DNA from: Bryocella elongata
Lineage (GTDB): Bacteria; Acidobacteriota; Terriglobia; Terriglobales; Acidobacteriaceae
NCBI RefSeq assembly: GCF_900108185.1
Contig: NZ_FNVA01000003.1
Span: 597,248-661,247 of the forward strand
Reading direction: 5' to 3'
Length of the DNA stretch: 64,000 nt
The notes under the pieces are model-generated. The model made no database searches. It was not told the origin of the DNA and was given only the letters and a program-made list of their open reading frames with translations. A program made the position numbers and the translations under genes. Below, piece after piece: positions 1 to 8,046 of this stretch (position 1 is its first letter; every line of letters starts with the position of its first letter).

Positions 1-179
1 TCGCCCACGGCCGTCTGCCCCGGCTGCAATCCCTGGCAGAACTTCGCGTCGACAATGCGGCCCTGCTCATCCACGCAGCGCTGCGGGTCGGTTGTATGGC
101 AGCCCGTCAGCAGCGCCGCTGCCGAGGCCGCAAGGATCGGCGCCATCACCTGCTGCGAACGCCTGTTGCTTCGTCCCAT
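1..179 (-). CDS. Small lipoprotein, C-terminus cut by window edge
   Basis: The minus-strand frame opens with ATG at 179 and runs off the window start. The first 59 residues show an Arg-rich n-region (GRSNRR), a hydrophobic Ala-rich stretch and a lipobox LLTGC with Cys at residue 27, so it is probably exported and lipidated. The mature part contains two further Cys (HTTDPQRC, DAKFC) and looks like a short periplasmic-facing lipoprotein. No family is recognised. Reading stays open to base 1, so total length is unknown. Confidence 0.6.
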   Translation of the reverse strand, partial: MGRSNRRSQQVMAPILAASAAALLTGCHTTDPQRCVDEQGRIVDAKFCQGLQPGQTAVG

Positions 180-298
180 GGGGGATCCCTGTCTCCGGTT
201 GACTGTCGCGATGTGGTTGCGAACATCTTAGCCGACCACCCAGCCAAGAGCCATGACAAGACCGCGCGCCGGAAGTGACCCTGACACCCCAGCGCGCG

Positions 299-535
299 TC
301 AGCTTCCAGCGCCGAGCACGAAGAGCGTGGCCACCGCAGCGCCGATCCACGGCGCGGGATGCTCCGCAAAGCTCTGCCCAAATCCACCGAAGGCGGTCGA
401 GCCTTCGCCCGATCCGTTAGAGGACGATGTCATCGTCACAGGCGTCGGCTGCGTCTGCGCACGCGCTCCCCCGTGCATCGCCGCCGCCGCAGCGGCAGCC
501 AGCAGGGGAGCGATCACACTGCGCGAACGTCGCAT
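299..535 (-). CDS. Small secreted or membrane protein, unknown function
   Basis: A 78-residue reading frame begins MRRSRS followed by a long Ala-rich hydrophobic segment ending ARAQ, a convincing signal peptide. A Ser/Gly-rich stretch follows (about 35-48), then a C-terminal hydrophobic segment (IGAAVATLFVLGAG, about 64-77). The architecture suggests an exported protein retained in the membrane by its C terminus. No strong ribosome binding site is visible before the start. The family is not recognised, and a chance frame in GC-rich DNA remains possible. Confidence 0.45.
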   Translation of the reverse strand: MRRSRSVIAPLLAAAAAAAMHGGARAQTQPTPVTMTSSSNGSGEGSTAFGGFGQSFAEHPAPWIGAAVATLFVLGAGS

Positions 536-642
536 CCAGAAAGAATAATCGCGACGGGCCGAATCCGCGCCTCCGCCTTTCGTCCCGCACCCGTACGAGA
601 GACAATAACCACCGAAGGCCTACCTCACCGCCAGGAGCCGCC

Positions 643-1023
643 ATGCCGGAAGACCCGATCCGCGAAGCCCTCGATGCCCATTGGCGCGCCTCCGCCGCAG
701 GCGACCTCGAAGCCGAGCACGCCATCTACGCCGATGATTCCATCTGCGACTATCCGCAGTCTGGCGAGCGCATCTTCGGACGCGCCAACCTGCAGGCCCT
801 GCGCGGCCATCATCCCGGCAAACCCTCTGGCTTCACCGTCAAGCGCATCCTCGGCGCAGGCAATCTCTGGGTGACGGAGTACACCATCACCTACCAGGGC
901 AAGCCCGCCTTCACGGTCAGCATCATGGAGTTCCGCAACGGCAAAGTCGTCCACGAGACGCAGTATTTCGCCGATCCCTTTGAGGCTCCGTCCTGGCGAA
1001 GCCAATGGGTCGAGCGAGCTTAG
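643..1023 (+). CDS. SnoaL-like / NTF2-fold protein
   Basis: A 126-residue protein of the SnoaL/NTF2-like fold (small cone-shaped alpha+beta barrel). Visible hallmarks are the start helix IREALDAHWRASAAGDLEAEHAIYADDSICDY, the GxxxF-type loop ERIFGRANLQALR, and the strand FTVSIMEFRNGKVVHETQYFADPF typical of the family. The ATG at 643 is chosen over longer upstream possibilities because the fold begins there and a CAGGAG site lies at 631-636. Members are enzymes or ligand-binding proteins; the substrate here is not predictable. It converges on the DsbA-like gene. Confidence 0.8.
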   Translation: MPEDPIREALDAHWRASAAGDLEAEHAIYADDSICDYPQSGERIFGRANLQALRGHHPGKPSGFTVKRILGAGNLWVTEYTITYQGKPAFTVSIMEFRNGKVVHETQYFADPFEAPSWRSQWVERA

Positions 1024-1046
1024 TGCGCTCTGTCTAAAACCCGCTA

Positions 1047-2096
1047 TTACCTGCCCGAAGGCGCCTTCGCCGCCGGAGCAGCTGCAGGTGTCGCCGGAGC
1101 AGCCGGCTTCGGCTCGACATACGGCGCGGGAGGCGTCACGCCCTCCGCCCGCAGCGCATCGTCGATCACCTGGAAGATGAACTCCACCGGCACAGCGCCA
1201 TCCACCTTGTCGCCGTTGATGAACAGCGACGGTGTGGCTTCAATGCCCAGGCTCGTGCCCAGCTTCTGCGACTCCGCAATCGACCGCGTGTCGTTGGTCT
1301 TGATACAGGCCGTCAGCTTCGCATCGTCGAGCTTCTGCGCCTTGGCCTGCTCATGCGCCAGCGCGTCCAGCTGCTCGGTCGCACGCGGAAGCGTCTTCTC
1401 CGCCTTCGGATCCTTGGGGTCCGCGCCCATCTCGGAAGCATGCGCGTGGACGTAGTCCACCATGTTCCAGTAGCCCGGTGTGCTCTGCTCGGCAACGCAG
1501 TTCACATCCAGCGCGGCGTGCATCGCCCAGGGGTGCTGCTCCAGCGGAAAGTCCTTGTACACGAAGCGAACCTTGTCGCCATAGCGCTGTGTCAGCAGCG
1601 GAAAGATCGATTCATGCAGCCGCGCGCAGTACGGGCACTCCAGGTCATCGAAGCCCACGATGATCACCGGCGCTGCCTCTGTGCCGCCCCGCGCTGGACG
1701 CCCCGCGGAAGACAGCATCTCGCGAGGCTTTACCGGCAGCGTGTACTTCGTCAGCTGAGCCAGCGTTGCTCCATCGTTCGACACCAGGAAGGTGATCGGC
1801 CGCGAAGCCTTGCCATCGGACTCGAACGTGATCGATATCGTCGAGAACCCCGGAACCTCGGACGACGCCGGCACGCTGATGTGGATCGTCGACATCGGCG
1901 GCAGGTTCGCCTTCTGCCGCAGGAGCACCTCAACGCGCCGCGATTCCTCCAGCGACAGCGGAGTCCCCGGCTTGACAGTGGTGCCCGTCAACGCCGGAGT
2001 CTGCGCATGGCAGCCCAGGGTAGCAAGCGTGGCGGCGAAAAGGAGCGAGGGAAGGCAACGGGACAGCACGTTCTGATTATTGCAGGAGGGAAGCAT
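1047..2096 (-). CDS. DsbA-family thiol-disulfide oxidoreductase (exported)
   Basis: A 349-residue exported protein. An N-terminal signal segment (about residues 12-31, ending near TLGCHAQ, a weak lipobox) is followed by a roughly 110-residue N-terminal domain and a DsbA/BdbD-like thioredoxin domain. The redox motif CPYC is at 154-157, a cis-proline loop (EATPSLFING) comes near residue 290, and the tail is Pro/Ala rich. It probably oxidises or isomerises disulfides in the periplasm. ATG 2096 is chosen because everything upstream in this frame is translation of the octamer array; the frame stays open to 2447, so the true start is not certain. The array ends only 6 nt before the start codon, where a ribosome binding site would be expected. 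Confidence 0.85.
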   Translation of the reverse strand: MLPSCNNQNVLSRCLPSLLFAATLATLGCHAQTPALTGTTVKPGTPLSLEESRRVEVLLRQKANLPPMSTIHISVPASSEVPGFSTISITFESDGKASRPITFLVSNDGATLAQLTKYTLPVKPREMLSSAGRPARGGTEAAPVIIVGFDDLECPYCARLHESIFPLLTQRYGDKVRFVYKDFPLEQHPWAMHAALDVNCVAEQSTPGYWNMVDYVHAHASEMGADPKDPKAEKTLPRATEQLDALAHEQAKAQKLDDAKLTACIKTNDTRSIAESQKLGTSLGIEATPSLFINGDKVDGAVPVEFIFQVIDDALRAEGVTPPAPYVEPKPAAPATPAAAPAAKAPSGR

Positions 2097-2102
2097 ATGG
2101 AG

Positions 2103-2190
2103 CGGAACAGCGGAACAGCGGAACAGCGGAACAGCGGAACAGCGGAACAGCGGAACAGCGGAACAGCGGAACAGCGGAACAGCGGAACAG
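2103..2190. repeat. Octanucleotide tandem array (cggaacag)x11
   Basis: Eleven perfect head-to-tail copies of cggaacag, followed by a partial copy. It lies between the stop codon of the S23 gene and the start codon of the DsbA-like gene. Neither strand of the unit contains a stop triplet in any register, so all six frames are open. A second array of the reverse-complement unit lies at 2634-2681. Confidence 0.95.
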
Positions 2191-2196
2191 CGGAAT

Positions 2197-2586
2197 TCAG
2201 ACTTGAGGGGAATCTTTGGGCGGTTGCTTTGTTTCTGCCAGCTTGTCCATGAAAGACACGAGCATCTTCCCGACCTCATCCGAAAGTGCCGTAACGCGAT
2301 CAAGCGCTGGGGGTTCACCGAAGCCAAGTTCTCGCGCGATGAGGAGTTGGGTTTGCAGCTCCATGTTGGAGCCGCGCGAGATCGAAAGGAACGCTTTGAA
2401 GTCCCGGCGGGTCTGCCGTCCCCAACCCTCTGCAATATTGCTCGCAATGGACACGCTCGCTCGCCGCATCTGCGAGCTAATGCCGTAGACCTCTTCGCGC
2501 GGGAATCCTGCTGTAAGCCGGTACACAGCGACGCTCAACTGAACGGAGCGCTGCCAAACCGTCAGTTCCTTGAAACTCTTCGCCAT
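2197..2586 (-). CDS. Four-helix-bundle protein of the 23S rRNA IVS (S23) family
   Basis: A 129-residue protein with the family signature FKELTVWQRSVQL at the N terminus, then YGISSQMRRASVSIASNIAEG in the middle and a LGF..ALDR..ALSDEVGKML.SF C-terminal helix. This is the pfam05635/TIGR02436 family, first known from open reading frames inside intervening sequences of 23S rRNA, and related in fold to the Avd accessory protein of diversity-generating retroelements. Members form a pentameric four-helix bundle and bind nucleic acid; their cellular job is unknown. Here the gene is not in rRNA. It is enclosed by octamer arrays at 2103-2190 and 2634-2681 that are complementary to each other. Confidence 0.92.
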   Translation of the reverse strand: MAKSFKELTVWQRSVQLSVAVYRLTAGFPREEVYGISSQMRRASVSIASNIAEGWGRQTRRDFKAFLSISRGSNMELQTQLLIARELGFGEPPALDRVTALSDEVGKMLVSFMDKLAETKQPPKDSPQV

Positions 2587-2633
2587 CGTTCGCTCTCCAG
2601 CTCTGCGTCGCGAATGACCCGGGCCCAGTCCAA

Positions 2634-2681
2634 CTGTTCTGCTGTTCTGCTGTTCTGCTGTTCTGCTGTTCCGCTGTTCCG
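2634..2681. repeat. Octanucleotide tandem array, (ctgttctg)x4(ctgttccg)x2
   Basis: Six tandem octamers, four ctgttctg and two ctgttccg. The latter is the exact reverse complement of the unit at 2103-2190. The array sits directly downstream of the RDD gene stop (7 nt away on the minus strand) and about 50 nt upstream of the S23 start codon. Confidence 0.95.
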
Positions 2682-2687
2682 CTGCCC

Positions 2688-4217
2688 CTAATACTCCCGT
2701 GGGTACATCCGAGACATCCGGTCGTGCCAGGCCAGCCGCTCGCTATCCACGGCCATCCACAGCACGCCCATGCCTGCGGGGGCAGCGGCCACCAGCATCG
2801 TTCCAACACGGCGGCGCATGGCGCGGCGCGACGGATTGTCATCCGTGAAGGTGCACAGCGCCAGCCGCGCCAGTCGCATTCCGGGTGTAGCTTCGCTCAG
2901 CGTGAAGAAAAGCAGCTCGTACATCACGAAGATGCCCAGTAGCACGCCAGCTGAGATCGCCCCCAGCGTGGTCAGCTTTTCCGTCGTCAGCACATGCGGC
3001 GCGATCTTCGCGAAGACCGTCGCAAAGGCCACAAATCCCAGCGCTACCAGCGTGCCATCCACCACCATCGACATCGCCCGGCGCTCCAGCGAAGCCGGGT
3101 GTACCGGCACCGGGATATGGACATCTGCGGGCAGCATCGGCATGTCCGCCAGCGGATCTTCGATCCGCAGCACCGGCTCATCGAGCACCATACCGTGCCA
3201 CTCCGCCGCCGATGACGGCTCCTCGACCACCTCGTAGCTCACCAGCTCCGGCTCGACCTCGAAGATCCGCAGCTGCGACTCCGGCTCTTCTTCATCGCGC
3301 AGCGGTCCCTCGGCGAGGCGCGGACGCACCTTGCGCGGCGCCACGATCAGCCGTGGAAACTCGATCAGGTTCCCCGGAATCGGCGTCAGCTCCAGCGAGT
3401 GCCCATCGAACGCCTCGGAGTGCCGGAAGGCCAGCTCGGCCTCCAGCGTCTCCATCTCCTGCTCGGAGGCCTCTTCGGGCGCAAACCCTGCCGTTGCTCC
3501 GCCGGAGTTCACCCGTCGCACCCCCGTCGGGGGCTGCGGAGCGAGTTCCCCTGCCAGCTGTACTCGCAACTTCGGCGGCTCCACGGGAACCATCGACTCG
3601 ATCGCAGGCGTGGAGAAGAACTCGGAATCATCGAAGAAGGAAGGCGGCGGAGGTTCCGGGGCCCGGGCCGTCTCGACTCGCGCTGCCTCGACTCGTGCCT
3701 TCGCCACCGGCTCTTCCACAACTTGAATGGCGGGCGCCGGAGTCTCCACCAACCTCGGATTCGGCGCGGATTCGGCGCGGTACTGCTCCAGCTCGACCAG
3801 CAGCTGGCGCTGAGCGTCTGCAATCGCGCGTGCGTTCCGCGCGGCGACCTCGGCCTCGGCCTGTGCCCGCTCCAGAGCCTTTTCGGACTCCTGTGCCAGG
3901 AACTCTCTGTAGCTCACACTTTGCTCGTAACGCGCGGCTACCTTCTCCCTCACGCGGGATGCGGCGCCGCGTCCAGCTCCGTTCGCACGCAGGGCCCGGG
4001 CGCGCTCCTCCGCCTCGGCCTCCTGCGCCTGCACGACCGCCCGGCGATTGCGATGCTCCGCCAGCCGTTCTGCTGCAAACTGCTTCAGAGCCAACGATCC
4101 CTGGGTCTGAGTCGCGTAGCCGTCCTGGCTGATCTCGCCGTTCTCCCCGGTCATGCTGCTCTCCTGCATCTCTTGCCGCGCCGCTTCACGCATCACTGCT
4201 TTGCTCTCCTGGCCCAT
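2688..4217 (-). CDS. RDD-domain membrane protein with long charged N-terminal region
   Basis: A 509-residue protein. Residues 1 to about 370 are soluble, Glu/Ala/Arg-rich, with a probable coiled coil around residues 90-150, and carry no recognised domain. The C-terminal 130 residues form an RDD domain: an Arg/Asp-containing first helix (ERRAMSMVVDGTLVALGFVAF), a second helix (ISAGVLLGIFVMYELLFF), and the typical ATPGMRLARLAL turn followed by RR-rich and WHDRMSR motifs. RDD proteins are small membrane proteins, some linked to ion or solute transport. ATG 4217 is the first start; a second Met at residue 22 is possible. Confidence 0.8.
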   Translation of the reverse strand: MGQESKAVMREAARQEMQESSMTGENGEISQDGYATQTQGSLALKQFAAERLAEHRNRRAVVQAQEAEAEERARALRANGAGRGAASRVREKVAARYEQSVSYREFLAQESEKALERAQAEAEVAARNARAIADAQRQLLVELEQYRAESAPNPRLVETPAPAIQVVEEPVAKARVEAARVETARAPEPPPPSFFDDSEFFSTPAIESMVPVEPPKLRVQLAGELAPQPPTGVRRVNSGGATAGFAPEEASEQEMETLEAELAFRHSEAFDGHSLELTPIPGNLIEFPRLIVAPRKVRPRLAEGPLRDEEEPESQLRIFEVEPELVSYEVVEEPSSAAEWHGMVLDEPVLRIEDPLADMPMLPADVHIPVPVHPASLERRAMSMVVDGTLVALGFVAFATVFAKIAPHVLTTEKLTTLGAISAGVLLGIFVMYELLFFTLSEATPGMRLARLALCTFTDDNPSRRAMRRRVGTMLVAAAPAGMGVLWMAVDSERLAWHDRMSRMYPREY

Positions 4218-4321
4218 TTTTCACGCTTCGTCGTGGCTCTTGCCGTCATGCCACCTCTTGGGGATCTCGGCGGATCGTGCCGCCGCAACGAAGCTGAGGT
4301 GAAATCGTCTAATCTCAAGTC

Positions 4322-7231
4322 GTGGACGGTCTCGCCTTACCCGCAGCTCCCAACGCACGCATCTCGCGCCGTGCATGCATGGTCCTATGGCGAATAGCCC
4401 TTGGTTTCATAACTACCACCCAGCTTCCGGCAATGCATCATCAACTGCTGGCACAGGGCGTAACCGCCAAGGCACCCCCGGCGGAGGCAACCCCCAATGC
4501 GGGAACCCCTGGTGGAATCGATGCAGTTAACACCCTGCCCGATGCCCCGGACCCCACCGCCGATGTAATCGACCGCATTCCGGTCGCCAAGGTCCTTCCC
4601 GACAGCAAGGCGCCCGAGATGGCCGTCATCGAGAGCGACAACCCCCAGTCCCTCCGGGGCGACGTCTACTTCGCCTCGGGAAACGTCGTCCTCACCTACC
4701 AGGATCACATCCTTCACGCCGATTCCATCCGCTATAACCGCGCGACCGGCGAAGTCGAGTTCCTGGGCCACGCAAAGCTCACGGGAGGCCAAAACGACGA
4801 ATACATCGAGGCCTCCCGCGGCACCTACAACGTCCGCACCGGCACCGGCCGGTTCTACGACGTCCACGGCTCGGTAGGGCTTGAGCAGCGCTCCGCTCGC
4901 AGCGCTGCGAATGGAGCAGCGCAGCCGGCCTCCACCACCGGCGCCATCGTCGGCGCTCCGATAGGCCCGGCGTCCCGCACCACCTACGCCAACTCCAATC
5001 CGTTCCTCTTCGAAGGCAAGATCGTCGTCAAGACCGGCCCCACGGACTACACCGTCTACGAAGGTTCCGTCACCAGCTGCCTCATGCCCAAGCCCGACTG
5101 GCAGATCTTCGCGAAGAAGATCACCCTCGACAAGGGCAAGGCCCACGCTGCAGGATCCACCTTCAAACTTCTCGGCATCCCCCTGCTCTTCATGCCCTAC
5201 GTCACGCACCCCGTCGACGCGGAAGAGCGCCAGAGCGGCCTCCTGATCCCAGAGCTCAGCTTCTCCCGCGGATCGGCGACCGCCGGCTCCAAGGGCCTCA
5301 CCATCGGCGAGCAGGGCTACCTCACCCTCGGGCGCTCGGCCGATATGACCATCGGCCTGCTCTACTACTCCGACCGCGGCTTCAGCGAGAACGGTACCGT
5401 ACGTGTGCGTGGTCAGGGCAACAACTTTGCCACCGGGCATTTCTCAGCACTCGAAGATCGTGGCTTCCACTACCAGGCGGCCACGCTCTCAGGACAGCTC
5501 ATCACCCTCTACGCCAACCAGGGCGGAGAGGACGTGACCGCCGCCTTCCGCTATGACTTCACGCCGAAGACCCGGCTGGTCGGCGACGTCGAGTACCTCA
5601 GCTCCTATGTCTATCGCGAGGCCTTCACCGAGAACTTCAACCAGGCCGTCAGCTCGGACATCAACTCCGTCGTCTTCGTCACCCAGCAGACCAACGGCTA
5701 CGCCCTCTCTGCCCGCTTTGACCGGTATGAAGGGCTCAAGGTGGTTCCCACCTACCGCACCGCCGGGCAGGAGGTGAAGATCTTCCATGCTCCCGCCCTT
5801 GATTTTGACGCAATAGATCGCGCTATCCCCGGAACGCCGTTCAAGTGGAACGTCGCAACATCAATCGCCTCCATGAAGCGCGTGCAGCCGAACTTCGTCA
5901 CCGCCGGAATGACGGAGCGTTTTGACCTTCGCCCTGAGCTGTCCCTCCCGATGCACTTCGATGGCTTCAACCTGAACGCCTCCATCGCTGCACGCGAGAC
6001 CGTCTACTCCCGCTCCCGACAGGTGCCATACGGCCCGAATCCAGCCAACGCAGTCCCCATCGAGCTCATGGCACCGGTAAACCGCGCCGACGTCGAGATG
6101 AAGCTGGACTTCCGGCCGCCCGTCATCGAGCGCGACTTCAAGGTCCCCGCCAAGTTGCAGAGCCTCTTCGGCGATGAAGTTCGCCACACCGTCGAGTCTC
6201 ACCTGACCTACCGTGATGTAAAGGGCGTCGACAACTTCCTCGCCATCCTTCGTTTCGATGACACGGACCTGGTCAGCGATACCAATGAGCTGGAGTACGG
6301 CGTCACCCAGCACCTGTACTTCAAGCCACACCCAAAGGTGGCGAAGCTGCCGCCCGGCTGCTCCGCGAGCCCGCTGACGAAGGCTGTCGACGACAAGGAT
6401 GCTGAGCCCGCGCCGCGCGAAGCGCAGGAAGATCCCGACCAGCAGCCCTCCATCGACGCCAACGGCATCCCCAATCCCTTCTCGACTGCCCCTGACGTCC
6501 CGACCCGCACCCACAAACGCCACGCCGGTCCTTGCGATAAGCCCACCGCAGTCGCCGGCCAAACCGAGTGGTTCAGCTGGGACCTGAAGCAGAAGATCTT
6601 CTTCGATCAGAACTTCGGCGGCGCTGTCATCAACTCTCGCCGCAACATCTTCGAGACCACGCTCGATCTCTCCGGCATCGCCTTCCTCACCGAGGCGCGA
6701 AACATCTCGCCGCTCATCTCACGTATGCGCTTCCGCACCTCCGGCCACACGGACATCGAGTACGACTTCGACTACGACACCGGCGCATCCAAGTTCACGA
6801 GTCAGAACATCCTGCTGGATGTGCACGAGTCGAATCTCTTCGGAGGCGTCTCCTACGCTCGTCTCAACGCGCCCGGCCGCTTCCATAGCGAGGTCCTCAA
6901 CCAGACGACGAATACGGCCACTCAGATCCTCACGACGCAGATCTCCAACTTTCAGCAGATGCGTCTGCTGGGTGGGTTCGGAGCGCCGACGCGTGCAGGT
7001 CTCTCGGTCGCGGCGGGGGCGGGCCTCGACCTGAACCCCCCATCCGGAGCCGGCATGACCCAATACCTCACCATCCAGGCCAGCTACAACTGGAACTGCT
7101 GCGGCCTCTCGGTGGAATACCGCAAGTACGACCTGGGCAACATCCGCGACGAAGGTACGGAGAGCTTCAACTTCACGCTGGCCAACATCGGCTCCGCCGG
7201 AAACATGCGCCGCGCCCAGTCGCTCTTCTAG
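4322..7231 (+). CDS. lptD: LPS-assembly outer-membrane protein LptD (OstA/Imp)
   Basis: A protein of about 969 residues. After an N-terminal export segment comes an OstA/LptA-like beta-jellyroll region with the sequence DVYFASGNVVLTYQDHILHA and the following ADSIRYNRATGEVEFLGHAKL, then a large beta-barrel domain rich in alternating aromatic/polar strands, ending in a short C-terminal strand. It inserts lipopolysaccharide into the outer leaflet of the outer membrane, working with LptE. An internal Asp/Glu/Pro-rich loop (about residues 680-740) appears variable. The frame begins at a GTG at 4322; an ATG at 4379 directly before a hydrophobic segment is an alternative start. The stop TAG lies inside a cttctag tandem repeat. 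Confidence 0.92.
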   Translation: MDGLALPAAPNARISRRACMVLWRIALGFITTTQLPAMHHQLLAQGVTAKAPPAEATPNAGTPGGIDAVNTLPDAPDPTADVIDRIPVAKVLPDSKAPEMAVIESDNPQSLRGDVYFASGNVVLTYQDHILHADSIRYNRATGEVEFLGHAKLTGGQNDEYIEASRGTYNVRTGTGRFYDVHGSVGLEQRSARSAANGAAQPASTTGAIVGAPIGPASRTTYANSNPFLFEGKIVVKTGPTDYTVYEGSVTSCLMPKPDWQIFAKKITLDKGKAHAAGSTFKLLGIPLLFMPYVTHPVDAEERQSGLLIPELSFSRGSATAGSKGLTIGEQGYLTLGRSADMTIGLLYYSDRGFSENGTVRVRGQGNNFATGHFSALEDRGFHYQAATLSGQLITLYANQGGEDVTAAFRYDFTPKTRLVGDVEYLSSYVYREAFTENFNQAVSSDINSVVFVTQQTNGYALSARFDRYEGLKVVPTYRTAGQEVKIFHAPALDFDAIDRAIPGTPFKWNVATSIASMKRVQPNFVTAGMTERFDLRPELSLPMHFDGFNLNASIAARETVYSRSRQVPYGPNPANAVPIELMAPVNRADVEMKLDFRPPVIERDFKVPAKLQSLFGDEVRHTVESHLTYRDVKGVDNFLAILRFDDTDLVSDTNELEYGVTQHLYFKPHPKVAKLPPGCSASPLTKAVDDKDAEPAPREAQEDPDQQPSIDANGIPNPFSTAPDVPTRTHKRHAGPCDKPTAVAGQTEWFSWDLKQKIFFDQNFGGAVINSRRNIFETTLDLSGIAFLTEARNISPLISRMRFRTSGHTDIEYDFDYDTGASKFTSQNILLDVHESNLFGGVSYARLNAPGRFHSEVLNQTTNTATQILTTQISNFQQMRLLGGFGAPTRAGLSVAAGAGLDLNPPSGAGMTQYLTIQASYNWNCCGLSVEYRKYDLGNIRDEGTESFNFTLANIGSAGNMRRAQSLF

Positions 7232-7252
7232 CTTCTAGCTTCTAGCTTCTAG
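7225..7252. repeat. Heptanucleotide tandem repeat (cttctag)x4
   Basis: Four perfect copies of cttctag. The first copy supplies the TAG stop codon of lptD. It resembles other short tandem repeats scattered in the intergenic DNA of this window. Confidence 0.9.
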
Positions 7253-7255
7253 CGC

Positions 7256-7300
7256 CGGGTACCGGGTGCCCCACATCTCGCCCCTGAGATGTGGGTTCGC
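7256..7300. repeat. Dispersed palindromic element (REP-like), copy 1
   Basis: Contains gggtgcccc followed by a perfect 10-bp inverted repeat, cccacatctc at 7270-7279 and gagatgtggg at 7286-7295, then gttcgcac. It lies between the 3' ends of lptD and the convergent cytochrome gene and could act as a bidirectional terminator. Related copies are at about 12769, 14479, 28566 and 39210. Confidence 0.75.
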
Positions 7301-7309
7301 ACGATCCCT

Positions 7310-7795
7310 TTACTCCATGGCCGGCATCTTCGCCCCCGCACGAATCCACGCCGTCACGGCAGCTATCTCCGCCTCCGTCAGCTTCGACTTCGGTGGCATC
7401 GGCCCCGGCGGGTCCGACTTCTGCTCGTGCCGGATCAGCGTGATCAGCAGAGAGCTCTCCGGATGCCCCGGCACTACATCCACGCCCCGCTTGCCCCCAT
7501 GCAGAATCGCTTCCGGGGAGTCCAGCCGCAGGTCGCCCTTGTGGTTCATCCCGCCGTGGCACCGGTAGCAGTTTTCGCGCAGGATCGGTTGTACAACTTC
7601 GGTGTAGTAAGCAGGCGAATCCACCGGCGGAGGAGGTCCACTCGGCTTGGTGCAACCGGCCGTAAGCAGCGCAAAACTCAAGGCCAGCGCCGGGAACGCC
7701 AACGCTTCCCAAAGCGGGCGAGCGGTGTGTCGTACATTTGTCGCCGGGCCCGGTTTGAGCCTCCGGACTGGTAGGGTCTTCTCTAGGGTTCGCAT
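7310..7795 (-). CDS. Cytochrome c-like (PSCyt1-type) lipoprotein
   Basis: A 161-residue protein starting at ATG 7795. An Arg-rich n-region precedes a hydrophobic helix and the lipobox LLTAGC. The mature domain has the start VQPILRENCYRCHGGMNHKGDLRLDS, with the haem c motif CYRCH, and SLLITLIRHE, MPP and LTEAEIAAVTAWIRAGA segments characteristic of Planctomycete-type cytochrome C domains (pfam07635). It should be a membrane-tethered periplasmic electron carrier or haem-binding protein. The reading frame extends upstream to 8047, but that part has no family features. Confidence 0.85.
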   Translation of the reverse strand: MRTLEKTLPVRRLKPGPATNVRHTARPLWEALAFPALALSFALLTAGCTKPSGPPPPVDSPAYYTEVVQPILRENCYRCHGGMNHKGDLRLDSPEAILHGGKRGVDVVPGHPESSLLITLIRHEQKSDPPGPMPPKSKLTEAEIAAVTAWIRAGAKMPAME

Positions 7796-8046
7796 ACGTC
7801 TGCTACCACCACTGTAAGCAACCGGCCGCTCCGGGGCATTCGTTCCAGCTGGATTCGGTATGGTGCGAATCCCGTCTAAACACTCATCGCAGCCGCGATC
7901 CGCCCTCGTCGGCGCGCGACTCACGGTCGATAGATGGGTTTGTACGGGAAAGAACCCTGCACGGTACTCCCACGGAAGGGCCAAGGGGGATAGCCTAAAG
8001 AGGCTCTGGTGGGTCTCCGCGGCCGCCCCTAAAATCGGGTCACGCA

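Noticed and set aside
2197..2586. Diversity-generating retroelement accessory (Avd) gene
   Set aside because: The fold is related, but no reverse transcriptase, template repeat or variable repeat is present nearby.
2103..2681. CRISPR-like array
   Set aside because: The units are 8 bp, adjacent, with no spacers.
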